From Acanthacorydalis orientalis (Eukaryota > Arthropoda > Insecta > Megaloptera > Corydalidae), in NCBI GenBank assembly GCA_034766995.1, contig CM068320.1, positions 20,408,312 through 20,472,311 on the forward strand: a stretch of 64,000 bases of DNA, in the 5' to 3' direction. Positions 14,185 to 28,369 of this stretch are shown here, piece by piece (position 1 is the first letter of the stretch; every line of letters starts with the position of its first letter). Below the pieces are notes generated by a model. The model did no database searches. It was not told the origin of the DNA and saw nothing but the letters and a program-made list of their open reading frames with translations. A program made the translations under genes and the position numbers.

Positions 14185-17121
14185 ATGGCAAAAAACTACA
14201 GTCATTGTCCTCTCAAAAAAAGGCCAGTGTTACAAGAATTTAACGTCAAGGAGGATATTATTGTTCCAACACCGCCTCCACAAAAAATCGAAATAGGTAA
14301 GTGTTAATGTCTTTCAATAAAAACATACACTTGCAAAAATATTTTCATTAAATTCCACTAGTTTTCCATAATTCTTTCTTTAGAAGAAAACAATTCCTGT
14401 ATGTAATATTTTTGAAAATTTAAAAAATTTTTATAAATACTTTTAACAAAAAAAATATATAAATGCTATATAGTAGAATCAATAAATAAAAATCATATAT
14501 TTAATTTTTAATTTAAATATGCTAGAATTATGCCTAGCTATACTTGTTAAAAAAAATCAACATGTTTATAAAACTAGTTCTTATAGAAATTAACATCGCA
14601 TGTATTTATTAAAAAAATAATAATAAATCATCAAATTTCAAAAATATAGGAAAAAATCAGTTGAAATAATTTCGAGGCATTTTTTGCATATAATTACAAT
14701 GAAAATAGTTTCGTGTAATTTTATTTCAGTAATTGTTTAAAATTCATTGTTAATAATTCGTTATTAATAATTCGTGAACATAGAATTTTAAAATGTCGAA
14801 AAATTGTTTTTTACTGAACATCAATACTTCCTTGTAAGTTTTCATGAATAATCAAATAGATTTTATTTAAGATATTCGTATTTAAAACTTAAAAGCGAAA
14901 TTGTATTAATATATTTAAAAACATATTAACGTTTCATTCGTGACGAAATCCGTTAAGCACTTATACTGTCGATCATATTTTGAACTTAAGTACATTTTTT
15001 TTTAATTATAATTTCATTTTAATATAAAATATTTCGTAATCTGAATCATCGTATCTTTTTAACGCAAAAATATTAATAATTCAATCATCACATTTCACGC
15101 TGGTTAACATTGATCGTTCTGTAATAATCAACGTCTTTTAATTAGAATTCGACAATAGAGCACAGAAATGACAATAGAGATTCATATCAATAATTAAAAA
15201 TAAGAGAAAGTCGATTAGTAATAATTTGTTGACAATGTGAGATAACTAGTGATATTTTAGCAGTGAATTGCCAAGGACGTACATAATCGGAATACAAAAT
15301 GTGTTTATCTTTGGTCAACCGCAGCGCGGAGACCTCGTCAGACTTGAACGCGGGCCAACTAACTATTCCAGTATACTACAATAGAATAACCCGACCGATC
15401 TCGTAAAGATAGTATGTGGTGAGGTCAAGCACGTCGCCTTAGGGGGTCATTTAACTATTTATCTCGTTCACGATTCCAACTCGAATAGCACTTAAAGCCG
15501 ATATTCTCAATTTCGCTTCGCCACAAATCATTCGAATGCGAACAAAGACGAAACAAACGTAATGTGTTTATTCCGGACGGAGACGGCTCGTTTCTTTCTC
15601 AGTCTAGCGTAAATAAATGGAAAGCACCGCGGAAAATATGTGTTTAAAACGATTTGCACTGATTTAAGTTTTCAGTGTCAGAGTTGAAAGGCTAATATTA
15701 TTTCTACACTCGCAAAGTATCAATTTAGTGGGGAATAGCATACTCCGTTATATTTACTTATCTATGTAACTGCTGCAGCGTGTGAAATCAAATAATCGAT
15801 TGGTTCTCATGATAGGAAAGTCAGTTTGCTTTTTTAAAAAAAACTTTTGTTGAATAGCAATCGAGTACAAATAGAGCAATCGTCGATACCGTTAATAATA
15901 TTGACATAAACCATTTACAATTATCGTAATCGTAATATTTATAAACAGCTTGTTTGCATTATAAAATAATAAAAACAGAATCATTTCAGTTAATTATATC
16001 AGATGATCTTAAACTAATAGGTTTTCTTTTTTACAGATATCGCAGAAGAACCTGAAAATCTATCAACAAAACCAGAAGATTTAAGCAGAAGAACCGGTGC
16101 CGACAGTACATATCCTAAAGTATGTTCGCCACCACAAGCGGCAACTCCTGTAACTCCAATCGCAACTGTTCCTACTGTACCTCGCTTTGGCGGTGCGTTC
16201 CATCGAGTAGCTCCCTTAAGTCCCGAACCTATTCATTATGCCCCGACAACGTGGCATATAAGTGTAGCGGCTCCAACAATCAATACTACACAACCACCTC
16301 ATTATCCACCTGCTTATTTTCCGATGGGATATCCTTATTCACCGGCTACCGAAAGTTACCATCGTTATCCTCTATATCCGTCGCCACCATCGCGATATGC
16401 GCCGAGGGATAATTCATGTTCTCCGCCACAAATCCATAATCAAAGGAGTTCATTGGCTTCTTTGGCATTGATTCCCGAACCGCGTCGCTGCGGGCCACTT
16501 GATCGAGCTTCATTGTCGCCAGCATCATCCGGCGCAGCATCAGTAAGATCTCATTCACCTACATCTTCAAATGAGCCAGCTGATCTTTCGTCGCCGCCGA
16601 CGTTACCCATTACCGAATCTCGACGTATCACTTCCGCAAGACATCAGTGTCCTGATTGCGGAAAGAGTTATTCCACATTCTCGGGATTATCCAAACATAG
16701 ACAATTCCACTGCGCTGCCGGCGACGGACCACGAAAATCGTTCAGTTGCAAGTATTGCGATAAAGTATACGTGTCGCTCGGCGCTTTGAAAATGCATATA
16801 AGAACTCACACTCTTCCATGCCGATGCACGATGTGCGGGAAAGCGTTCTCTCGGCCATGGCTCCTGCAAGGCCACATAAGAACGCACACCGGCGAGAAAC
16901 CATTCTCTTGCCAATACTGTCATCGAGCATTCGCCGATCGTTCAAATTTAAGAGCGCATCTCCAGACACATTCCGATGTTAAGAAATATTCCTGCCAAAC
17001 GTGCAACAAAATGTTCTCACGTATGTCACTACTAACAAAACATGCCGAAGGAGGATGCTCCGGAGGAAATAACGGTGCACAAATATACTCTGTTCCTCAA
17101 CAGGAACAGCAGATGTACTAA
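14185..17121 (+). CDS. esg: Escargot/Snail-family C2H2 zinc-finger transcription factor, two coding exons
   Basis: The coding sequence joins 14185-14296 to 16037-17121 and gives 398 residues. The donor (ATAG|GTAAGT) and the acceptor (TTTTTTACAG|AT) split one Asp codon and keep the frame. The N-terminus, starting [15 protein letters not shown], is the conserved basic motif of insect Snail proteins. A PEDLSRR motif follows the intron and PADLSS lies just before the fingers; both fit the PxDLS site that recruits the CtBP corepressor. The middle is Pro/Ser/Tyr-rich. Five fingers lie at about residues 242-263, 275-295, 301-321, 329-349 and 357-378. The last is atypical, ending in Cys (H-x4-C). From memory, the finger text ([36 protein letters not shown]) is closer to Drosophila Escargot than to Snail or Worniu. 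The role, known from the family, is nuclear E-box (CAGGTG) binding and repression in neural, mesodermal and stem-cell programmes. An in-frame ATG at 14146 would add 13 residues. I prefer 14185 for its gaaaATGG context and its alignment with the family motif. Confidence 0.93.
14297..16036 (+). other. Intron of the escargot-like gene
   Basis: A 1740-base phase-1 GT-AG intron. Its first 970 bases are plain AT-rich sequence and its second half contains a GC-richer island. The end has a good polypyrimidine tract before the acceptor. The reading frame runs straight across the join, which fixes both borders. Confidence 0.9.
15270..15660. promoter_or_regulatory. Candidate intronic enhancer
   Basis: A GC-richer non-repetitive block without a usable reading frame, inside the intron. 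It carries an AACCGCA match to Runt-type sites next to ATCTTTGGTCAA (about 15308-15325) and a GAACAAAG Sox-like match near 15540. It could be an enhancer or unannotated RNA. Conservation in related species would decide. Its function is inferred only from base composition, motif content and position. Confidence 0.4.
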
Positions 17122-18145
17122 CAAGATAGTATTTATATAAAAATCAACTAAAACATATTCCACCGATTTAAGGATGATATTTACTTCATCCCCCTAGAAT
17201 TCAAATGTGCCTTATTTATTTAAAAGACTGAACTAAAAACTATCTAGTATTAAGAGTAGTGCGCAAACTTTTGTAAATAATGATTAAAAAAATATAACTT
17301 TTTAATACTTAATTTGACCTAAAGAGTCGTGTTAAACTAAATATCGACCGAACAAAATAATAAGTTCGCAGGAAATCGGATAAAAACTATAAAGGGCGTC
17401 GTATGAAAATAAATAGATGGACGTTTATACGAATAAATCATAAGAACAACAACGATGATGATGATTAACTAAAAAAAGTTATTTTTTTAAAAGCTTGCGC
17501 GCCACTGTTAAATACATGTATTTATTTTATAACTACTGAAAATTTAGTACAAAATTAATCAAATTTCATTTCGTTACGTTACGTTTCGATATGGAGGTAC
17601 GAGATAATATTGTATTGCGTTCAAGTCAAAATAATAAACGCGCTGTATAAATAAAAATACACGTGTCGAATGAGATTTGCACATCCACGTGTTGTCTATT
17701 AATATATCGATAATTTAATATATTCCATTAGCGTAGTCTGTAAATATAATTACACACATATAATTATGGTAATATACAGAATGTACTTATTTTTGATATG
17801 ATGGATCCCTTTTGTCTATAAACTTGTGCGTTTTGTCGTGAGTGCTCATGTACAATCGAGCGTTTCGATTTCGCATTCATAACATACCGAACGATGTATA
17901 ATATTTATATATGTCTACTACAATTTGTAACAATTGACATACTAGTCAGAGGAAAAAAAAGTATAGATTTTCCTCATTTGTAATTATCGCCATTGTACAG
18001 TGCCTTAATGAATCAATAGTTACTTTATAAGTCCATTGATTTTTTTAAAAAAACATGACGATATCTACTCTTATATTATTTATAAGTATGCAGATTTTTA
18101 TACGATTTTTAGAAAAGAATAAAATATTTAATTTATAATACGTTC
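17122..18145 (+). other. Probable 3' UTR of the escargot-like gene
   Basis: AT-rich, but free of the (TA)n tracts that fill the rest of the window. It contains two TGTAAATA matches to Pumilio sites (17272-17279 and 17739-17746). AATAAA signals appear at several places from about 17408 onward, so alternative 3' ends are likely. The last good signal, at 18118-18123, is followed by a T/C-rich run, so I place the longest 3' end near 18145. Confidence 0.5.
18118..18123 (+). terminator. Candidate distal poly(A) signal
   Basis: AATAAA followed within about 45 bases by a T/C/G-rich stretch that could serve as the downstream element. Earlier AATAAA copies near 17408, 17435 and 17633 could be used instead. 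Confidence 0.4.
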
Positions 18146-19108
18146 TTGTCTCTTCACCCCTTTTTTATTTTATTACAGGTTTAAAGTGTGTGTTTTCGTT
18201 TTTTTTCAATCTCATAGCTAAACAACATCAAATAAAAAAGATGAATGTGTTAATGCGCAGAGAATTTTCGTATTTAAAATTGATTGAACTTCAAAAATGT
18301 AAAATATTAGAATACATTATTAATACAAACTTTCTCCCAACATATGTGTATATAAAACGTATTCTATCTACATTCTACACAAACGTAAGATATAAACAAA
18401 ATATTGTGTAATTTTCGATTAACAATACATTAAAGAAAATTTTACAAAATTTACACATGAAATAAAAACATTGTCTAGCCTGAGAATAGGAAAACAAATA
18501 TAAAATTTTATAATAATTATATAAATAATACATATATATTTATTTTTTAAATAAAAAAAATGATTGACGACCTGTCGTCACCTGTCAATCGACAGTGCTC
18601 GTGTATGTTTTAATAAAGAAATAAATAATTATATATGGAAACTAATAAGATATGTTTATTTTTTGCATTTTTAACACATAAAATACTCGGAAAGTGCACA
18701 TGCAAAGTAGTTTCTATAATTGACGCGTCATTTTCTCACGTACTGAAATATATTTAAAAGGTATTTTAACTGGTCTAAAAATAAATATCTCTACAAGTAC
18801 GATAAGAAGTTCATAAATAAAATAATTGAAATATGCTTAATTCATTAATCATTCATTTTATAACTTCAATACATTTACAGTTATATATATATATATATAT
18901 AAATGGTATTTAATTTAATTTTTTAAGAAAATTAAAAGTAACAATATTTATAAATAAATTTTATATGAACAGATTCATATACCAAATAAAACTACTATCA
19001 AACAAATTTAAATTAAAGTGTATATTTATAAATTATTTAATAAAAGTACAATATGCATCAGAGTGTAAGTATTACAAAATAAATACTGAAATTATTTCCC
19101 TCTCTCCC

Positions 19109-19153
<45 letters not shown>

Positions 19154-19163
19154 TTATTTATTA

Positions 19164-19215
<52 letters not shown>

Positions 19216-19230
19216 AAAAAATAAACACAG
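18146..19230. other. AT-rich intergenic DNA downstream of the gene
   Basis: Apart from the small E-box island at 18555-18612, nothing is recognised. (TA)n tracts resume at 18882-18900, 19111-19151 and 19174-19212. Confidence 0.6.
18555..18612. promoter_or_regulatory. Small E-box island downstream of the gene
   Basis: A short GC-richer patch with nested inverted repeats (GATTGAC/GTCAATC around GACGAC/GTCGTC) and a CACCTG E-box at 18579-18584. CACCTG, or CAGGTG on the other strand, is the Snail-family target, so feedback on the gene is conceivable but unproven. Confidence 0.3.
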
Positions 19231-19233
19231 AGA

Positions 19234-19434
19234 GAGATGACTCGATTTACGCTATCACACGAAAGTATTAAAAAAATTTCAGAAGTTAAAAAAAATCATT
19301 TTATTTTTTATTTAGTATTTTGTTCAGTTGTATTTTAGTATTGAATTGAATTAAAATAAAATATTAAATGATTTTTTTAATTTTTGCGATTATTTTTAAT
19401 ACACTCATGTGGTAGGCTAAATTGAATCATCATA
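19234..19434. mobile_element. Fold-back MITE family F, copy 1
   Basis: About 200 bases bounded by inverted ends. The left end is ATGACTCGATTTACGCTATC; the right end reads ATGATTCAATTTAGCCTACC on the other strand. A self-complementary core holds TATTTAGTATTTTGTTCAGT. It is flanked by TA-rich sequence, as expected for insertion into TA. Related copies lie at 23280-23502 and 30819-31020. Confidence 0.5.
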
Positions 19435-21030
<1,596 letters not shown>

Positions 21031-21334
21031 CTAAGGGGCTCCGCTTTCTGCTCGCTAGGCTCGCCAACAAGGGGGAGGGGGTCACCCACCACTTGCTCGC
21101 TCCCTAACAAATAACAGAAATTAACTAATAATACATATAAATAATAGGCATGAAATGTAAATCATATTTTTTTATTGAAAAAGAAACCACTTAATGCACT
21201 CAATAAAGTTAACTCGGGTTCGAGAAATTAATTTCCTTCCATGCATCCGAGTAAACTCGTGTGAGCTTGAATTTTGTTCGAACGCATAGGCACCAACCGA
21301 ATATGAATAAATATATATATATATATATATATAT

Positions 21335-21397
<63 letters not shown>

Positions 21398-21690
21398 TAG
21401 ACCGATCCGTACGCGTCCACTCAGCCGAGAAAAAGGGCAAGTACAAGTATTATATTTTACAATTTTTTAACAAGAATTGTTAATTTTATTTTTTGTACAA
21501 TGAAAATAAAGAATAAAAATTGACGGAAAAACGACCCTTATTTAAATTTGAATTGTTGCGTTAAGAGGTTAATTGGAATGAAGATCGCTCGATTCATAGT
21601 AACCAGTCACAACAAATTATCGTGACTGCTATCAACCAATCAGAGAACGAACGAAAGTCAGGGAACGGCATCATTGTTTCATTTTTATAG
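21031..21690. repeat. Unnamed repeat family X, copy A, expanded by (TA)n
   Basis: Begins with a GC-rich CT/CGC-rich block (21031-21105), then AACAAATAACAGAAATTAAC (from 21106). It ends with CAACCAATCAGAGAACGAA (from about 21632). Copies B (33150-33500) and C (36525-36905) share the start and end modules. The middle of this copy differs and contains (TA)n at 21312-21395. The repeat class is unknown. Confidence 0.5.
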
Positions 21691-21759
21691 TATAGAAAGA
21701 TAACGGTTATTTTAAGAATAACGGCGATTATATTTATACTCAGAGAGACAGACAGCCAG

Positions 21760-21986
<227 letters not shown>

Positions 21987-22019
21987 AACATACACACCTG
22001 TGTGTGAATGTTTGTTCAC

Positions 22020-22417
22020 TTGCTATGAGAAAATTCCAAATCTGAACAAATACAACATATTATCAATCAAACTATTAAATAAATAATTGTTCAACAACAA
22101 CTTTATTTATTTTAAGATATATTCTACTTTTTTATTTAATTCAAATGCACTTGTTCCACTTTTTATCAGCTTTTTTATGTAATCTGTGTACGTTTTTGAG
22201 GATTTATGATTAATTTAAACACTATTAATTTCACATAAAAGTACATTTCTATCACTAAAACAAAATTGGCGCAAAAACTAAAACAAACAGTAATATATAC
22301 CTCTATTACTTAACCACATTTATTCATATTTAAACTGAAATGATTTATGCCATTATAAATAATTAATATCATACTTTTGACTTTTATTCAAATATTTATT
22401 AATGTAAATAATTACAC

Positions 22418-22469
<52 letters not shown>

Positions 22470-23279
22470 ATTATCATATATTACAATCTAATTATCGTAT
22501 ATTTACATTTAAACGACGGTTACTGCAACTTTTATGTTACAGAATTATTTGACTAGCATCAACGCTTCTAATAAACTACCAGGTTATATTTTGTGTTCAG
22601 ATTAGTAAACTTTATACATTTCAACCTATAAATAGCACTCGTTTTAATATTATGCCATGTCAAAATGACTAAGTTGTTATCGACATTTGAAATGTAATCG
22701 ACTTCAATAAACAACATTTTCGATTCGGTTGTCGTATTGTTTCCTGCTAGAACTGGTCGACTATCATCTTCATTTCTAAATAGCGTTATAAAAATTAGTT
22801 AATCTTCTAAGAGTCATTTTAAACTTTTTGTAGATTGGAGTGATTTCGGAGAAATCATTTAAAAACGTTTGTACTAGAATTACTATTATATATAGAATAG
22901 ATATTTTTATTTCCTAATATATTATAAATTGTATTATTTTAAATACTCTATTATTCATGTCATTTGACATATTATTATTTTAATGTATTTGATTTAATTT
23001 TTTTAAGTATTTTCAGTTGAATACAAGAAATATTAACTGAAAAATATTAATTTGGGTTATATATTTGTGTAAATACACACTAATATATATATATATATAT
23101 ATATATATTAGTGTATACATATATGCAGTGGCGCACTCAAGATTTAATCGGTGGTGGGAGGAGTTGAATGGATAAATTTTTTTTAATGTGAATTCAATAA
23201 AATTTCTTTGGCTGATTATAAGAAATTATTTAAAGAATAAAACCAGTTTTTTTTTCTTTTTACAGAGCTCTTAAATCAC
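22020..23279. other. AT-rich intergenic DNA
   Basis: Holds (TA)n at 22422-22466 and 23081-23108. From 23125, GCAGTGGCGCACTCAAG followed by a G-rich run resembles one end of a hAT-type element. No gene recognised. Confidence 0.5.
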
Positions 23280-23496
23280 TTCAGTCGTGGTCACATTAAT
23301 TTCTCTGTGTATGTAGTAAAAACGCAAAAAAAAATTAAAAATCCCTATTCTTCCTTGTTTATTATTTTAGTTCAATTGTTTGTATTTCAATATTGAATTC
23401 AACTAAAATACTAAATAAAAAATAAAAAAAGTAACATGGTCTTTCTTAAACCCTGCGCCTCCTTTTAATACTTCCATATGGAAGCCTAAATTGAAT

Positions 23497-23502
<6 letters not shown>
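23280..23502 (-). mobile_element. Fold-back MITE family F, copy 2, one end degraded
   Basis: Read on the minus strand it starts ATGATTCAATTTAGGCTTCC and continues with the same AT-rich core as the copies at 19.2 and 30.8 kb, including TATTTAGTATTTTAGTTGAA. The opposite end has lost a clear inverted repeat. The intact end abuts an 86-bp (TA)n tract (23502-23587). Confidence 0.5.
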
Positions 23503-23587
<85 letters not shown>

Positions 23588-23590
<3 letters not shown>

Positions 23591-24350
23591 TCAGTATGAT
23601 TATATGTTCTTTTTGCTTTTAGCCATTAATTTTAATAATTATATGTGAACTCTCAAACGAATAACAAAATTTGGCTAGAGTTGTTACTATATCTTTTAGT
23701 TTTGATTGCTACTATAATATTAGACTTGAAGTTTTGGCCAGAAAGCAGCGTTAGGAAAAATTCCGTTTAGTTTATCTCTAGCCTGAGAATAACGTTTTTT
23801 CTTCTTGAATCCATCATTCAAACTATTGACTTTTTAATGCTCATGTAACGTAAGCCTAAATATGCAAATGGCAAAATTTAATTTGAAATTTTAATGTTTC
23901 ATATTTGTATATTTGGATTTTAAAGTATGTTTTTTGTCTTTGCGGTCGCTATTTGAATTTTCTCCACTACCGGTTTTGTCTATCGACATCTTCAGATGGA
24001 CACTGAACAAGTTGATAGAGGAAATCGGTAATAAAAAATTGAAATAATTTGAAATTGTTACCATTTTATACGCAAAAATCAAATGGAAGAAAAAGTTAAA
24101 CTATTTAATAAATGTAATTTGTTCAAAAATGAATGACTCTTTGTATACAATAGAGATTTTACTTGTCAGGATGTTTGATAATAATAATTATTTATTTTGA
24201 TTCAATTGTTAAAACGAATAAATAGTTTCTTTAAAAAAGTTTGTTATTCTTCATTTGACAGAAACATTAATTACAATTTTCACACTGACATTCCTTTTTT
24301 GAATTTTGAACTTTATTCTAAATATCGGTACATTTGATATGTAAACATTT

Positions 24351-24430
<80 letters not shown>

Positions 24431-24450
24431 CTATATGTGTTTATATATGA

Positions 24451-24506
<56 letters not shown>

Positions 24507-25244
24507 AAAAAACAAAAAGAATAAATAACTAAAGAATTCCAATACATTAGTTAACTAGACTAGTAAATATGATTAAATTAATTTTAGTACTGCAATTATA
24601 CTTTATATCCTTAATGTAAAATCAACTGTGTTCTCATATATAAATGATGTAATCTAAACTTTATTTAGAAAGAATGAAGTTCATAAAAGTCAAATGCGGA
24701 TTTAATTCGTTCTTCTTTGCTTGTCATTCTTATATGAATATATCTTATTAAAAAAATATACTGTTATGAAAACATTAACGTGTCTAATCATTCGTAATGC
24801 TTGATTTTTTATTTACAAATCACAAACGATTCTCATTTCTAAAAATTATATTGTTTCTATTGTATTCTTACACTGAAATGATAATGACATATTAAACTGT
24901 GATTGTAACAATAATTTGTATCATTAAAACAATATGCAATACGAAGACCTTGAGAACTGCACCTTCCTTTGTCATCATTTCAACCTGACAGATGTCATAT
25001 AGTAAATGACGCAGCGACCTGCATAAAAGGATGCAAAATAATTTATCAGCGTACTTCATTAAAAATACAATCATATCTTCCGCATTTTTTAAAAGAAACT
25101 ATTTATACACATCTGAACAGGATTTTATTCATCTTTATTCAAAATAGTTGTTATCTGGTATTTAAATCGTGAAATAAATGAAGGGTAGATTATATTTTAA
25201 ACTTAACAACGTATTTTCCCAGAACATTTTTCATCGACGAAATA
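23588..25244. other. AT-rich intergenic DNA
   Basis: Holds interrupted (TA)n blocks at 24358-24381, 24398-24426 and 24460-24502. Short frames near 23891-24082 and 24892-25172 show no domain. Confidence 0.6.
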
Positions 25245-25813
25245 TTAGGTCGGTAGGAAAATAATTGCAGGTTTTTTTCTGAATTCTAACTTTATTTTTG
25301 TCAGTGAATGTCATTTCATCTTGTTCGTGTTAATATAATTTTAAAGAGCATTTTTCGGTCTGTATTTTGATAACATCGACTTTGATTTTATTATTAATTT
25401 TACTTCAAATAGGACTATTGGCTTAAGATGGAAAATAAGCAAATAAGAGCAATTTTTGTATGAGTTCAAAAGGGATGATAAGGCAGCAGAGATTGCTTAT
25501 AAACTAAACGATGCTTTTGGTATGGGTACTGTTAAGGAACGTATTGTGCAATGGTGGTTCCAAAAAATTTATCCTAGGAATGAGAGCCTTGAAGATGAAA
25601 AAGGTCGCGGGGATCCTTCTTCAGTTCATAACGATCAACTGAAAGCTCTAATTGAATCAGAACCACACACAAAAATTCGAGAGCTTGCACAAAAGTTAGA
25701 CGTTAGTCGCCCAACAGTTCTGGGCCACTTAAAACAGATAGGAAAATCAAAAAAGAGAAAAATATGGATGAATTTGAAGGTCATAAATCACAATTATTTT
25801 CTTAACAATCTAA
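25245..25813 (+). mobile_element. Internally deleted mariner-family element, copy 1
   Basis: 569 bases flanked by TA dinucleotides. The terminal inverted repeat is TTAGGTCGGTAGGAAAATAA at the left and its diverged complement, ending TCTAA, at the right. Inside is the N-terminal, helix-turn-helix part of a mariner transposase: YEFKRDDKAAEIAY at the start, VQWWFQK-like and SLEDEKGRG motifs, and GHLKQIGKSKKRK at the end. The reading frame then jumps straight into the 3' end, so the whole DDD catalytic domain is missing. A frame error near 25453 separates the start codon (25428) from the rest. It can move only with help from another element, if at all. Confidence 0.85.
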
Positions 25814-25833
25814 TACTTTTTCATGATTACTGA
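25456..25833 (+). pseudogene. Mariner transposase fragment, HTH domain only
   Basis: About 105 residues match the paired-like DNA-binding half of mariner transposases, which are usually about 345 residues long. The Asp triad of the catalytic half is absent. The last 20 codons are read from the 3' terminal repeat. It could still bind transposon ends, but there is no evidence of expression. Confidence 0.75.
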
Positions 25834-26417
25834 ACTGTGATTGAATATTAAATAAAACATATATAAATAAATTGTATGTATAGATAATTATATATCTATT
25901 ACAATGAACATTTCAGTATATAAATCAAAATTGAAAAGTAGTGTAATATTTTGTTAATCCTTAAATATAACTTCATAAACATGAAACACTTCATTTTCAG
26001 AGAAATACAAAACGATTAAAAACAAGGATTGAGATATTCTACTATAGTATAATAAGGTATTATAATAAAAGATGTGGTTTCAAGAGCTTATAAATTTCGT
26101 ATCGTTCTCAAATATTGATACTTAATATAAAACGGTTATAAATATATAAAAGATTTTTAACAATGCTTTTTTTATTTGACCATATACAACATTTAGTATA
26201 TGTATATATCATACACATGCGTTAACCCGTCTTTTGTCGACCATGAACCCAACACTAATATAATACCTTAAAATGTCAACTTATTCGGTTTTATGTGTGG
26301 GCGGATCTCTTGTTGCAGCGGTAGCAAATTTATAAATATTATATATTAGTGTACAACTATGTGTGTTGTTTCAGTTTACACTTATAAATACATACGTATA
26401 TACTTTTAATTATATTA

Positions 26418-26456
<39 letters not shown>

Positions 26457-27578
26457 TATGAATATATATATAATATATACATATATGTTTAAATTTGGAT
26501 ATATTTATATTATAAAATTTATGTGAAATATATATTTATTGAACGAATTTTATTTTGAAATATATTGTTTTTACTGATAAAAATTATAATTGTCAGTTTC
26601 ATTAATAAAATGCTATACTTACTGTAATAATAAGTAATAAATGAATATTTTTATAAAAAATTACAGTTAAGATACTAAATATATTTTTATTTGAATTAAA
26701 TAAGAATTCTATTGAGATAAACGTTTATTTAAATGAAACTTACGTACATATATGATAAGTTGGTCAAAAGCTTAATCTGATAATTAGTGATGAATTAATT
26801 GCAATTTAAAAATCACATTTGTTTTTTTAGCTTGTTCATCATGTTTTTTTGCTAAGTACATAAGTTATTTCTTTTGCATCTCTCTCTCTCTTTATATATA
26901 TATATAGAGAGAGAGAGATAGATAGATAGATTCTTCCCTAAATTTCTACTTCATTGCCTTAAAGTGGCGGGAAGGTGCGAACGGTGTTCCAAGGAGATGT
27001 ACTGTGATATTCTTTGAATATCAATAGCTATAACCATGGAGAGAAAACTTGGAAACTTTAAAAATTTAAATGCACAGAAAACGTCAATTTGGTTTTATTA
27101 CAAATTTATGAATTAGTGAATGTATGAGTTGTTGAAATACGACATTTTTTGAGCTAGTTTATATAAAAATGAGTACAATATAACAACGTTTGTACCTTTT
27201 TTTATAAATACAATGGTTTCTTCATTTTTAATCAATTTATTTCCAATTATTTTTGATATAAGTTATATCTTATTGAAAAAACTAGTGTTTACTTGTCCAA
27301 TTGCGAAGTAATTACAAATTATAATATATAATTAATATGATCTGATATTAAATATTTTCTATTCTTACTGTAAAAAATATTTAATTATAAATTTCAATTA
27401 TTGTTATCAACGAATATAAATACTTGTATAGGAAAAACATATTTTGTGCATTCTAAATATTAATGATATATTTATAATACTTTTTGTGTCCTAATTTGTA
27501 TTATAATTATAATATATATTTATTTTTGAAAATCTACAATATTCGTGATCAATACGTTATAACATTTTAAAAGAAAAG

Positions 27579-27634
<56 letters not shown>

Positions 27635-28369
27635 CCAAATAATATTCAATTTAGACTAAAACATATCAATATTAACAAAAATATTACTTTTTGATATTGT
27701 TACAAACTGTTATATTCATTATTAAAAAAAGTTAATAAATAATATTGCCTTAAAAAATATTACTGAGAACCAGAGATAAAGTAGACAGCTGAGATTATGC
27801 TAAATAAGAAGCAAATAATCTAAAAATCGAAAATGATCTAAATGCACCGAATATTAAAGGTATTAAAATTATTTAGATATCAAAGAGTACTTAAAAAAGG
27901 GTAATTGTCGGATATTTTCAGAAATTATTATACAACATTAACGACATTTATCTTAAAATGAAACTAATATTTACATCACTCTATTAGTTTTATATTAACA
28001 TTAAAAAGGAAGAGATGATTGTACGGACGAGTAGTTAATATAAATACTTCTACACAATATATTTTAAATTTAAATTTGAATTATTAGATTGCGTTATCTT
28101 TTAGTAATAAAAATATTATCATAATTTTATTTTAATGGAATTTTAAAATCACTTAATTAATAATAGATTTATTGCTTAAAAAATACTTTCCAGAGATTTA
28201 AACATGCAAATAAATTAATTGCTTTTAAGAAGTTGGCACTTTAAAGCAGTGGCTTGAAAAGACAAGTACTATTGAAATATATAAAGAGAAGGAGAATAAT
28301 ACGTATTAACCTTTATAAAATATGAGATAATAAGGTAAAAGTAAGAAAAGGAGAATTAACTCGACACGT
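25834..28369. other. AT-rich intergenic DNA
   Basis: Holds (TA)n at 26419-26453 and 27585-27631 and a palindromic CT-TA-AG compound microsatellite at 26880-26920. A GC-richer patch at about 26960-27050 is not identified. No gene seen. Confidence 0.6.
26880..26930. repeat. Palindromic compound microsatellite (CT)n(TA)n(AG)n
   Basis: A CT run, a TA run and an AG run form one perfect inverted repeat of about 40 bases, followed by GATA units. It can fold into one long hairpin. Confidence 0.85.

Noticed and set aside
16346..16969. Several minus-strand and shifted frames over the zinc-finger exon
   Set aside because: They are shadows of the escargot-like coding sequence, which has clear domain support.
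23125..23165. GCAGTGGCGCACTCAAG plus a G-rich run, like one end of a hAT element
   Set aside because: No matching second end or target duplication found nearby, so not called as an element.
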